From Promerops cafer (lineage: Eukaryota > Chordata > Aves > Passeriformes > Nectariniidae): DNA of 64,000 bases. Positions within the stretch are counted from its first letter, which is position 1, and every line of letters begins with the position of its first letter. The stretch is taken from the NCBI GenBank assembly GCA_013398275.1, contig VZSE01014927.1:1097787-1161786 (forward strand), in the 5' to 3' direction. Of this stretch, positions 26,446-38,956 are shown piece after piece. A program made the translations under genes and the position numbers. The notes beneath the pieces are model-generated. The model saw nothing but the letters and a program-made list of their open reading frames with translations. It was not told the DNA's origin and did not search any database.

Positions 26446-26475
26446 TAATAAGTAAGTAAGTAAATAAATAAATAA
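26446..26475. repeat. (AAGT)n/(AAAT)n tetranucleotide microsatellite
   Basis: A short compound tract: several TAAG units followed by TAAA units, in A+T-rich unique DNA. Confidence 0.85.
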
Positions 26476-29400
26476 CCGCATGTATAGGTATGTGAGATCT
26501 TGTGGTTTCCAAAGCAGAAACTTCTCTGTTACTTTAACTCCATCCACACTAACTGGCTAACAGTAGGAAAGTGCTTGGCTGTTAAGAATTTTTGATTAAA
26601 ATGTACTCTGCGCCTACGTGTTTTTTACTAAGAAGGAAAAACGTAATAATCTACTTTTCAGTTCATTTTCAAGGTCATAAAAAACTCCACCGTGATGATT
26701 ATCTGCATTTTAGTGTGTGATGGGCCTATGGGGTTGTCCTATCTGAAACCAGGTTATCCTAGACTAAAACAGGATACTGAAAATTCACTGTGAGCTGCAA
26801 AGAAAATGAACAAGCAACAATAAAGTTTTTGGTCTAAGACAAATTGAAAGCAAAAATTTTACTCTCTGAACATAAATAGCCATATAGCTAAAAGGTGTGT
26901 CAACAATGGGCTCAAAAGGAGGAGTTTATAAAGAGTAGGAGGCATTTTAGTTCTGAGTTTCCAAACTTCAGTCAAAATGGACAGAAGTGGAAAGGCCTAC
27001 AAAGAAACCCACTAAACATCTCAGTCCTCATTTCCAGGTGATAGTCAGGTATGATTTCTGTAAAGTATTTGGGACATTTATCGTTGCAGAGAAAAATAAG
27101 TAAGAACAGATATGCTTCAGAAGACTTTGACCGGAGGTGTGTTGGATCATATTTTTAGCTACAAAGCCATCTGTTTATTCTTGAGGAAAAAGAAAAGGAA
27201 AAGAAAAAAGAATGAAGAGAATTTCATTAAGCAGCCAACCAATGAACCTATATCTTCCTCTACCCAAAAAGAGAAAAGAAAGCTTGAAAAAGTTTAACAA
27301 AGGACCAATTTTTGGTGTAAGTTGCTAACTCTGCTGAATTCACTAGTTGAAAGGTGCAGTTCAATACAAAGAAGAAGGAAAAAAATATCATTATAATGAG
27401 TTTTTACATAGATCTCAAAGCTACTTCCTAAGCTTTGTTCTTTGGGAAGCACCTGGCACAGGCTGGGGGCTGCAATAACCTAAAAAGAAATAAGAAAGGA
27501 TAGGTTCTGAGGAGATACAATGACTTGCTGTACAACATATGGAAGGATCGAGGAACCTTAGCTGAGATGCTGATTAGTGGATGCTTAGGAAAGAAAATCA
27601 ATAACATATCCCTAAGTCATATTACAATGTGCAAATGCTGATATTATTGTGAATCAACACATAATACTGCAGCATTAAGTTTTAGCTTGTAGTCTTCTTA
27701 AGGAAGCTTTAGTTTCTAAGCTCTTGGGACTTAAGGGTAAGTTCCTTCCCTGTTCCATGCACAAACCAGTGCTCTAGTTTGCCAAAAGCCTGGGGTTTTT
27801 CAGCAATAACCTAGCACAAACAGTTTAGTGGTGATATCTTTAACCTCATCCAAGACAATTATAAGTTTTGGGTGAGTCAGGTTTCATTGTCTGCTGCACT
27901 AATGCAGTCCCTCAGTCAGCACTCAGAATACAATAATAAAATGTAATCAATGACTACAATATTATGCTCTGTTCTTGTAATCAGAAATCCTGGGAGATAC
28001 TAGATAAGCTGGCAAGAATCTCAGGGGATTACAAAGTTGCTCTGGACTTTGCACAATTCTGATTTCTAACTGAACTCTTACACTGACTTTTCTTTAATAA
28101 GGATTTTCCCTTCCATTTGTTTTTTCTTACACTGATTTTGACACTCTCAGAGCAGCTGTATGAAACTAAGGATGCTGGAGGGAGTTAGGACCGGGCTCTC
28201 ACAGTTTTTCATTGAGGCAGACTAAGAATACTCTTCCTACCCTTAATTTAAAAAAAATGATTAGTCTAAACTGTGAGCTGTTACAAGCTGACAATGAAAG
28301 GCCAGTCTTTTCCCTGAATTCTGAATAAACTATGTCATGACAGAGTAAAACTACTTATGATATAAATGTCCTAACATCATGTCTTTCTCCTATTTGGCTT
28401 ATCCAAAAGAGAGCAGAATTGTTTTCTCCCCATTACCAACCCTCTCTGTACATATATTTGAATAGGAAAACAACCTTGCAAAAACGTCTTTTTACTTGGG
28501 TCCAGTGGTTTCTTCTTCCTCTGAAGGATGCTCAGATTTGACTTTGTTATTGCTCAATGGGAAGGACACAGAAAGGAAAAGAGGGAATTTGTGGAATCAG
28601 AATTACCTCTCTGTAAAAGTGAATAAAAATGTGTCTGACAGTGAAACATACACAGATTTGAAATACAACTTCAGTGCATACCCACTGATCTTGGAAGCAT
28701 CTCTCAGAGCCATAGGAATTTAGAGATGCCCCAGAAATATGGGCCCATCATTCCTCCCTGCAAAGAATCACAAAATGTCGGTACAATAGCTAAATTATTA
28801 TTTTGACTCTGTCCATGTGTAAGATCAGAATGACTAGGGAAGAACTTACTAGTTATTGCTGATTCAGAAAGAAAAGCAAGTGTGACATGATGTAAAACTA
28901 TGTGTTGAAATCAGGGTGTACATGGATTTGCTTTTAAGCTCAGCCTTCTTAGAGGCTGTGTAGTTAGGGCAGAGTAAAATCCCCTGGGAATTATTAGCCA
29001 CCATGACATCAGACAAGCTTTCTAGATTGACTGGCTTTCTGCAGGTGAAACAGAGCAAACAACAGCATTTTCCTGTATTCTGATTTCCCCTTGCTGTTTC
29101 AATTGGATATATGGGGTTGAGGACAAGCATCCTAGTGAGACCTCTTGGTGCCTTATAACAGATGTTTCTATAGACAGGCAAGTGGTATCATATTATTCTC
29201 TACATCCTCTGTGCAGGGAGAGGGGAAAGATAGACTATCTGGGAAAAAAAGGTTGTATTCATTATTGCTTGGCCTTAAGAAAATGTGCCTATCAATCCAT
29301 CAAAAACAAATTTTATTCTGTAATATTAATGTTTAAGGCTATGCTCTTCTGGTGTATTGATTCTCCATAGGCAGAAGAACACTGAAATGGAAACAATTTT

Positions 29401-31620
29401 AGAAATGTAGTTTTCAGTTTCCTTAATATCATATGTTCCTGTTGTGAAAGAAAATGGCTTTTCCTTTCCCTTTCTCTCTTTCTGTACTGTATATACTAGT
29501 CACAGGAAAGTGGGCCAAGTTTATCTCTTGCACAAGTCTAAGGACCTTACATCTCTGTGAAATTTCTACAACCAGTTTGTTTCTTAAATAATTAAATACC
29601 ACCATGTCTTTATTTATAAATATTTCAATAAAATCCTGGCCCAAAGTCAGGATTACAATTAGGATTTTTTTTTTAATTTTTCATTGAGCCCCCACATGCA
29701 GGGCAACAACTGAGTCAGGATGCTGGTTAAACATATGTTTAACTTGGGCTGTGCCCTTTAGGAATTTGAACATTTACTACTTCTAAAAGATGGAGTTAAA
29801 CATGTGCTGAGCGTTTTACTTCACTTGTATAATTGCGGAATGTTTGGGCAATGGGAAGTAGAATCTTCAACTGCTTGGAACCAAAATCTTGTATTTGAAT
29901 GAGCAGTGGGGATAAGCATTGGAAAGTGTTACGGAAATAAAAGGTGCAGTATTGGACAAAGTTCTGGGGAACTAAATTCTAGATCTCTAAAGTTGAGACT
30001 GGAATTGAGATGGCAACTAAAATCTCCTCACATCTCTACATCTGGTGCCTCTATATCGTGGCTAACATACATGAATGCTTCCATTGCCAGTGCTTCTAGT
30101 ATGTGACGTGATTTGAAATCTGTTTTTCGCTGTAGGGGAACAGAAGGTTTAGGTCTCCAGTTCTGTCAGTTTGACACCTCTTGACAGCACAGACCTCCCA
30201 CTTTGGCACTGTGTTTTTCAGCTTTTCTGTCAAGCATCTCCTGCTTTTTGAAGAAAGAAATCACTTAATTCATTATGGCTGAAATGCGGTCCTCTACAGA
30301 TAGCCAGCATATGATCTGTGCAACCCTGGGGCACTGTCTGCCAGGATCTAACACAATGCCTGTAAAGAGGACTTTGGAGACATTTCAGAGGTGAATGGAT
30401 CTGGTTCTGGGCCACTATCTACAAGAGAACTTCAGTGTAAGGGAAGAAAATGCACATGAAATAATATCACAGATTTCATCCAATATGCTGTTATTTATAT
30501 AACAGCTACTGATAACCCACAGAAGGTCTCAAAGCATGGCTTACCAAAGGAGATCATGTAAACAGGAATGCTTGATAGACAGCTGTTCTCTTGAGCCAGA
30601 AAAAAGAACAAATGTAACTTGCTTATAAACTCTGCTAAAATGAGATCTAAATGGCATTAAAAGAAAAAAGAGAAGTCCTATTTATAAACTCTGCTTCCAC
30701 ACTCAATAAAAGTCTGCAAGCTAAAAGTGTGAAAAGCCTTCCACCATACGGGTTTGCAAAACACATGGAAAAATAAAGATGTGTGTGTTTACAGAAAATA
30801 TCCCAAACTCTCAGCGCCCTGGTGATGATCACAGTTGACGAGTTCCATGGTGTCGCTGTACGACTCATTATGTCAAGCATCCATCTTAGCTCAAAGATTT
30901 CCTACATTCCTGATCACATATCGCTGCTGAAATTAATTCTGCAACTCACATGGGGGAGAAATGGCGTGCAGAGAAGGCAGCAAAAATTAGGTGGAAGGAA
31001 AACTGGTTCCAACCCTACTCCTCTAGTACCGTGGGGAAACATCATTCCTGACATCCATCTATTAGTTGTGGTCAGCACCAAATAGGCATTCGTCAACAAT
31101 TTCTCCAAGGTGTAATTGTGTGATTTTGAAACACCACACAGTCTCACACAGCTTTCCAATTTGTCCAGCTTAGTCACCACATGGATCCTGGTACAAAGAA
31201 GCTCCTTAAGATTTAGGCTTTTAGTTATGTGATCAAGATTAAACAGAGTTATTCCCAGTCCATGCCTGTATCCTTGCTCTGGAGCTCACAACACAATTTA
31301 GAGTGGCATCTATTTCAAGGATGACACATTTCCATATAATTTTTTAGTATCTATAGTATGTACAATCGGCAGTATTTTAGAAGGTGGATTGACCACATCT
31401 AAATTAGAGATGTAATTGGGAAAAGGAAGCAATGCTTGATGGTTAATCAGGAGAGTAGTAGAGGGGGAAAACCAATGCAGCAGAGATGTGTCTTTAACTT
31501 ATGCCAAATGATTAAGTGGTGATTAACCAGGGGTTGAAATCCTGAGCTCTAGACTTTTAATAAAGTGTCAAATAAAGATTAAAAGGAAGAAGAAAGAGTA
31601 GTCAAAGAAGAAACTCAGTA
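26476..31620. other. Unique A+T-rich sequence, no gene recognised
   Basis: About 5.1 kb with no recognised repeat family. Open frames at 27112-27297 (basic, purine-rich), 28496-28723, 28864-29181 (-), 30647-30880 (-), 30783-31085 and 30914-31180 (-) lack known domains. The 30.8-31.1 kb part carries open frames on both strands and an unusual number of CpG for its surroundings (see findings). Confidence 0.45.
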
Positions 31621-34600
31621 AGCTTCTATTTTATTACTGTCTTTTTATTCAGTGTAGATTTTTTTAAGTCCTATGTATTTGTACTTTCACATAAAATCCT
31701 GTAATAGTGATAGACATTTAGGATGCAATATTAAAATACACTTAATGGATTTGAAAGCCTGCCTGTTATCAGGTTGTTTTTCATCTTACCTAACTTTGCA
31801 ATGCATTAAATGGAATCCTAACTATTTACAGTGTCACTTTTAAATATAAATAGATATCTTTGTTACATCATTTGTCTTAGCTAAATTAACACTCTGCTGC
31901 AAAGCACTTAGTAGCTTCACAAACCACTGATCACACTCTACAGATTTTACTCAGCTTGGATAACAATTACTTGGGAAAGCAACGTTACTGAAGTCAATGG
32001 ACAGAGGCATTGGTGCTACTGTGCTACGAATGTGGGTCATGGAATCAAAACCTGTGGTAGCCAAACTACTTTACAGACTCCATTATTAACATGCATTAGA
32101 AGTGCTCAAGGTGCTTCTACTCTCCAGAGCCAGTGATTCATGCCAGCTATTTTCATCATGTTTTGAGGGCTGTTTGACTGCAGTCCATCTCATCACATAA
32201 AAAGAATTTAATTTCTGGAATTCACCACAACAATTTTAACTCTTCTTCTGGAGGGGCAGATGTGGTAAGTACCGAAAACCAGCATGTGGGAATAAAAGTT
32301 CCCCTTCAGGAAAAAACAATAAATGAAAAGTAATAAATTACCTGCATGTTTTTTTCTCAACCTCAGGACTGAGCCATCATGGTAACTTGAAAAACCAGGC
32401 TCCAATTACTCCTGCATCTGAGTGCTGTAAAGGTGTAAAATTACTTCTTACCAGCCCGTGTGCAGCTGCTTCGTGGTGCTTCCCAAATGTTTCACTGGAA
32501 AGGGAGAGGAGGAATGTGAAACATTTTCTCCTAAGTAAGGACTTCAAGCATGGGAACTGCTGTAGTAATGTTGTGAGTTTACCAGGATCTTACCATGCCA
32601 AGTGAAGTCTGAAAGACCATACAAAAAGTAAAATATCAGTTACAGCCACGCCAACTAAGAGACTAAAGTAGGAAGGCATCCCGTCTGGAAAACTATGGCT
32701 TTCAGCACTTCAGCTTCAGTGAATCTTGTTAATTTTCATGAGTGTAAGGAATGAGTGAGTATAAACATTCTTATCATGCAGTGAAATAGGTACTTCTTGA
32801 AAGTGTGACACGGAGTCTCCACTTTCCTTGCTTTAGATATCTAGGAAAAAAGGATGCTTTCTTGAACATGGAGGACCTTCTATTGATTTTACTTCTAACA
32901 CTAAATTTACCCATTGGGTTGCAGAAGGGTTCAACCTGCCCTCTGAAAACAGGAAAACTTACTCCTACAACAAATGAAAAGAAATGCCACAGCGAGGCTT
33001 TGACGGCTGCGGTTCAAGCCAAGCATATTTTTTGCAGCAAGAATGTTAAATGAAAAGCAATATTTATGATGATCTCGATGGAATCTTTTCCACTTTTGAT
33101 CACCCACACCTCTCTATGTCTCTTTTCTGTCACCATCTGGATTAAGAAGATTTTAGCATCTGGTAACTGGAAGACACAGGCTTGACTCTAATAAACCTGC
33201 TTTGCCTCTATTACAAGTTCAGGTGGAAAGCTGATTAACACAGACATTTTCACCAAGAAAATGGTAATTTCCTATCCATAAGCTCTGTAAAATATGTACT
33301 TTTCTCTCATCTTAGTAGTTAGATCAATTTTTCTTTCCTTTGTGCTGCAGTCCTGCAAACTTTCTTTTGATGAAAACTTGCTCAGCTTGTCTTCTACTGC
33401 TGGGAATATACACATAACACTGCTGTGAAGAAGTGCTGAAGTAAAAAAAAAAAAAAAATAGTTTTATGTACGTAGCAAAGCTATGAAGAATGTTTGCTAT
33501 CTTTGCCTAATTTAATTGCTGATTCCTGTTTCTTCTAGTTTCCAGTGCATTACTCTCACAGGAATGTGACTCTTAACAGAAACAACCATTGCCTCCCTGA
33601 TCTTAATTTTTGGACAGATTGGGGGATTGTATTTATGCTCTCCTGTTGGAAATAGCTTTTTGAAAACAACTCTTTTGTGTTGAATCGCTTACTGCATTCA
33701 TGTGAATCAGCCTTAGGTGAAACCTGTGGCCACTGGCAGAGACATACCCTTTGTTTCATCTCCCATTGCCACTTCCTGGCTTGCATTGCTGGGCACCATT
33801 ATCAGCAGAGACTTGTTGGATAAGCAGATGCTACAGTGTAACAGTCATAGCCCATTTACAAATCCAACACAGTTGGCTTTACGTAATAATAATAATGAAA
33901 AAAAAAAAAATCAAACATAAAATAATGGGAAAATATGTGTATTGTTTGCTTTGTCTGACACCATAAAAAGGTGCACACTTGGGATGCTTATGCCCCAGAT
34001 TGTTATTTTCTGATAATGTACCTGGTTAAAGTAAAGTTTTCCCTCTGGATGCATATATAACGCTCAGATAAGAACAATTCACAAAATCCTATTATACTGC
34101 AGCTGTACACAAACACATTTTCGAATGCTTCAGATAATATCAGGTACATATATATACAAGAGGAAAAGGTATTTCTAGGAATATCATTATTGGTGGCATA
34201 TCTGTTTAAGTTCCCATATGCACTGGTGGCTCTTTTTCTGAATCAGACACTAAAAACATTTAAAAAAAAAATACATTTGACTTTTTGAAATAGCGGTCTT
34301 CTTTATACACACAAACAAAGAAACACAAAGTTTTAGTATTCTTCCTCCCCTCTAGCTACCTCTATTCTGTCTTTATACCCAGAAAGAAAATCATCACCTT
34401 TAGATTTCCAAGATATTCTCTTCCTTTTAGTATATGTTTAATTCCATCCAAAGGGAGAATGCATGAAAATTTTCAACTGTCAGAAAACAGAAAATGTAAT
34501 TTTTTCCTTATTTTTGAATAGATACCTAAATAAGTAAAATGACTAGATCTTATACTCTGAGAGACATTGCTTTATTGCTGTAACACTACCCTGAAGGAGA

Positions 34601-37600
34601 GCAGAATTCTAAAAGGGGCATGCAATCACTGCTGATCCTTGAGTACCTGTAGATAACATTAGAGCATATTATTAGCAGAATTTACTCTGGGTGGTTAGTA
34701 GCCTGACAAAAAAATTTAAGATAGCTTTGTAATTGTTTTAAATCTCATATGTTTAAAATAGGTTTAAAAGTATCTCTGTGTGTATTTTACTAAAATACTC
34801 AGGCTATTCAAATATTCAAGCTAATTAAAAATAGTCCATTCTGGTCCTATTTCTTTCATCCAAGAATCAGCTGTACATGTTACAGGAGGATAATACCACA
34901 GGCTATAGAACACCCAGTATTATATGAAGTCTTAAAATCATCTTGTATAATTATAACATGTTTTAGCTTTCACTGTCTTCAGCTATTTTTGGCAATATAT
35001 TTATAAACATTGAATATTTTATAGAACCTATAAAAAAAACCACTTTCAAAAAGAAAATCATTAACATCTTTTTAATAGATTTAAACTGGAATTTAAACTA
35101 GAATTGATATAATTATATTTTTTTGCTTTGTATAGAATATTAAAAAAAAAAGCCCATAATTATAAAGTTGCAAATGTAATGCATTTGTAAAACTAGGAGC
35201 CATTTGGTCAAGAATCAAGCTACTAACATGAATATCTCCTCAAAGAACAAGACTCCCTGTACTAGACATCCAGCTGGTAGAGACATTATCATAATCTTTC
35301 AAAAACAGATTTTTATAAAATATGCTTTAGAAAGAATCTTGACTTTCAAAAATGTAAAGAGCAAAGAGTAATGTAGGGATATGTTAACAGAATATATCAT
35401 AAACAACTCTCATTCCACGCTCTAAAAAAAAACTTCTTGTTGAAATAAAATCATGTCTTCCTGATGATTTCTTATTGAACATGTTTTCTTCTAAAAATGC
35501 TCTAAACTTTTGAACCTTCAGAAGCATATTTATAACTCAAAAAGAGGAGAAGGCAATTACTTCTATATTAAATGTGTTTTCTCTTATTCTTATAGATGCT
35601 TCTCTGTTTTGATCTCCTGGTAACCAAGAAATAGTAAAATTCTTCTGAGACATCTATCTATAAATATAATATTTTAGTTTGCACATGGTATAAGCCTAAC
35701 CTTTAACAGTAACTGAGACAGGTATTGTAAAATAAAATTGGGCTTAATTTTACCATGCTTTATTACCTAAGAGAAAGGAGTCTAATCTAAACCAGCCTCA
35801 CAGGTTCCTCCTGAAGTGAATACAGGCTGTTTTTATCTCTTGTGACATTTGTCATTTGTTTGGCATATGACATGAAACCAACCAAATCTGGCACATGGGA
35901 CATCTTAGCTGACCAATCCAAGTTGATGCTAAATCCACACAGTTGAAGACAAGTGAGATGAACTTTCCTGCAGGTCAATAAGGAAAGGTTGGTTTCTTTA
36001 TAGGGTTCTTTCCAAGGGGAGGTTGTGTTCAGATACCTTAAAAACCTAAACCTTGCATAGACGTTGTCTTTATTTAAGGGCTTTCAAAGGCTTATTTATT
36101 TCCCTCAGAGAGATGAGAGACTGTTCAGTGTGTGGTTTTGGGAGGCAAACAACCTAGGACCATAAAAACTTGCCTTACTTTGACTTGTAGAGTTTACAGA
36201 AGCCTTATCCAGTCTCATGGACAGAGAGGAACTGCACCTGTGAAATGACTGGTTATTAACAGGAAACCTTTCAAATATAAGACTGTGTGCTGTTCTGTAG
36301 TGTATACAATACCAGATGAATATTTCAGTAAGACCATGTATTTGTTGTTTAGCACTGGATGTATTCATTAAGGTTGACCCTATGCTGAAGATTAGGCTGA
36401 AAAAAGAGAGAGCTTGTTATGGCCATTGTTCAGGCAGAGCAGAAGTGTTCTCTGCTGAATAAAACGTAGTGTTCCTTCCTAGTTCTGCTTATTCATTTAG
36501 GCTTAGTGTGTTTTAACCAAATTCTTACATGTTCTGATCAACTTAGCAGAAAAGCTGAACCATTGTTCAACTGATGTTGAGCAACAGCAACTGATGTTAT
36601 AGCTATAGCCTTCCTTACCAAATGGGAAATCAAAGGGGGAAAAAAAAAATAAAAGAGATCAAGCTTGTACACACAGGTTAATGAGTTAAACAGAAGTGTT
36701 TCTTCGTGGTCATTCAATTTTGGAAAACCCTCTTGAAAACCAAGCCTTAAAAGATTTTTATGAGAAATGTTAGACTGTTCCCTTATTCTTTTATAAAAGG
36801 GAAGTTACCTGCAAATTAAATTGAAGCAGAATTTCAGATGGTACTGAGCCTCATGTAACTAAGTGTCTCAAATAAATGCAAAAATGTAAAATCTTGCCTT
36901 GAAAAGAACTCTGAGTCATTCTTTCCAGATACACATACACACAAAAGCCAGTTAGAAGTGTCCTATATATTTATTAAATTGACTGCATAGTCCTGAGCTA
37001 TGTTTCTAAAGCCATGGAGGTGTTACGGAGCAGATGAAAAGAGCTGATTTTGAATCCAGTGAAGCCTGAAAGAGATGCACAATTTTCCCTGCCTAAAGTA
37101 AGAGAGAAGGTTATAAAATCCTCTGAAATAAAGAAGCAGCTTTCCTACTGCTCAGCTTTATAGTATGGCCAACAGCTTTTCCAGTTCACTCCTGGGAGTT
37201 TTCAGCAACCAGAGGCCTAAGAAGAAGGACTGAGGACAAAAGACAGTACAACTCAAAATAAAACAGCAGCATTCAATAACTCAGCATTATTCCTACCATG
37301 TGATGACATCACTGAGGTGACATTTGAAGAGGTGATGTGCAGCTGGAAAGTTTTGCCACAGAACTTAATTTAAATTATTTTTGAACAGTTCTACCAGGAT
37401 GTGGAAGTGCTATTACCATGTACATGGCTGAGCATTTTTGCTCTTGAATGCCAGCTTTTTGGAATATATATTCCTGGAGAGGGCACTGAAGTTACAATTT
37501 GGTAAACAAAGATAAGTAATGGGATTTAATACAGATTTAAGGTTCTTGATATTCATTGATTTACCTGCCTCAAGACAACTGCTTGACAGGCTTCTTTTGA

Positions 37601-38314
37601 TTAACTGACTTAAAGGCTTTCTCTGGTTTCATAGGATTTATTTAAGATTAGTTACATTTGCCCATTTATAAATTGCTTAGGTTGTCCCTGATACACCAAA
37701 TAGGATTCACCAACCCTTTAATGAATTTTGCCCATCTATAAATTATTTTAATTACATGTGATACAGTATTACTGGTCTGCTAGTAATTTTGATAATAGAG
37801 TACTTGGTTCCCTCAAGAATCAGCTGACCCTCCGAGGTGTAGTATCTCCCAAAAACCCTTTATAAAGAAATATGCAGGAGACTGAAATAATCACTGTTTG
37901 TGTACTGTTTTGGTCTTAATGCAATTCCCTTTTTCTGAGAATGAAATGATCATAGCAAAGAACCATCCATTTTTCCATTTTTTTTTCTTTAATTATGACA
38001 TGACAAACAACCCAGTTTGAGGGACTAAATGAAGGGAATCAACCCTGATTCACCATCCAGAGAGACAAATATTAAGATTTAGTTTCTACCTTTAATGATT
38101 TCTTCAGATTATAAATAGCCCAAAGAATTTTAAATAAAATGAAGTTATACTCAGTAACTTGAAATAACTCCTCCTTCTAAACTCACAAGTGTTATTAGCA
38201 ATCAAAGTACTCCATGGTCATCTTTAATTTGATTATTAGTCCTTGCTAAAGAGGGAACCTTTTTATCAGGGATTTTTTTTTTTTTTTTTCCAGTTTGAGA
38301 AATGGGGAACTGCA
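31621..38314. other. Unique A+T-rich sequence, no gene recognised
   Basis: About 6.7 kb, the longest continuous stretch where I recognise nothing repetitive apart from A runs (33440-33457, 33897-33911, 36640-36649) and a T run at 38273-38290. A diverged local duplication of about 25 bp occurs at about 37655 and 37726. Short ORFs at 32208-32405 (-), 32387-32605, 32805-33053, 33556-33786 (-), 35787-35978 (-) and 36105-36368 (-) have no recognisable domains. Confidence 0.45.
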
Positions 38315-38956
38315 AACCAGCAAGTGTGACATATTATCAAGCTAATTGGAAGGAACTGTAATCAAGAACAGAACTGGCAGGCAAGTAGATGGATATAATG
38401 TCATGTGAAAGAGGCAACACAACTTTTGTAGGAGGTAGTTATCCCTTACAAAATTTATTATAGTGCTTTTAAAGAGTCAGCAAGCATATGGATAAAAGCA
38501 CACTTGGATTTTTAAAAAGTCCCTTACCACAGGTTTGTAAAGAAACCAGGGTATTGGAGAAAGAAGTGAGAAATGCTTTTCTTGGGTTAATAACAGCCTA
38601 AAGAAGTAGATGTGAAGTATTATAATTAATTCTCAAATTTTATTGGAGGAAGGTGACAAAAGGAGTCCCACAGGAATCTTTTCTGTTGCAGTAGAGACAA
38701 AACTCTGTTGATGGGATTGAGATAGTCAGGGTAACTAAAATAAATCTGACAGCTAGAAGCACAGATCTCCTGATGCTGAATGATAGGGCAAAAAAAAAAG
38801 GCAGATGAAATTCAGTGTTGATAAATGTAATTAAAAGAGGGGGAGAAAATCCCTAACTATATAGACATTGTGCTAGGTTGTGCTTGGCAGTGCTGAACTT
38901 ACAGTTGGGCTTGATCTGAACAGTTTTCTCCAGCCCAAATGATTCTATGATTCTAC
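38315..38956 (+). mobile_element. Ancient CR1-like LINE fragment with reverse-transcriptase remnants
   Basis: The order of weak but recognisable CR1/L3-type ORF2 text is preserved. GCAAACCAGCAAGTGTGACA lies near 38315. CACTTGGATTTTTAAAAAGT (38500-38520) corresponds to the conserved 'D-F-x-K-A-F' stretch of the reverse transcriptase. GACAAAAGGAGTCCCACAGG (38655-38675) corresponds to the 'S-G-V-P-Q-G-S' motif. GGCAGATGAAATTCAGTGTT (38801-38820) corresponds to the 'W-Q-M-K-F-N-V-D-K-C' stretch. It then jumps to a CR1 3' end (TTGGGCTTGATCTGAACAG, CAAATGATTCTATGATTCTA). The ORF2-to-3'-end distance is much too short, so either an internal deletion joined the two or two CR1 pieces abut. All reading frames are broken. 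Confidence 0.8.

Noticed and set aside
26920..27020. TATAAAG at 26927 followed by an initiator-like word and a short ATG frame at 26978
   Set aside because: TATA-to-initiator spacing is too short, the frame ends after 12 codons, and such words are common in A+T-rich DNA.
28759..28800. CAAAGAATCACAAAATG as a possible minus-strand CR1 terminus
   Set aside because: The sequence after it does not follow CR1 text, so the match is limited to a short common word.
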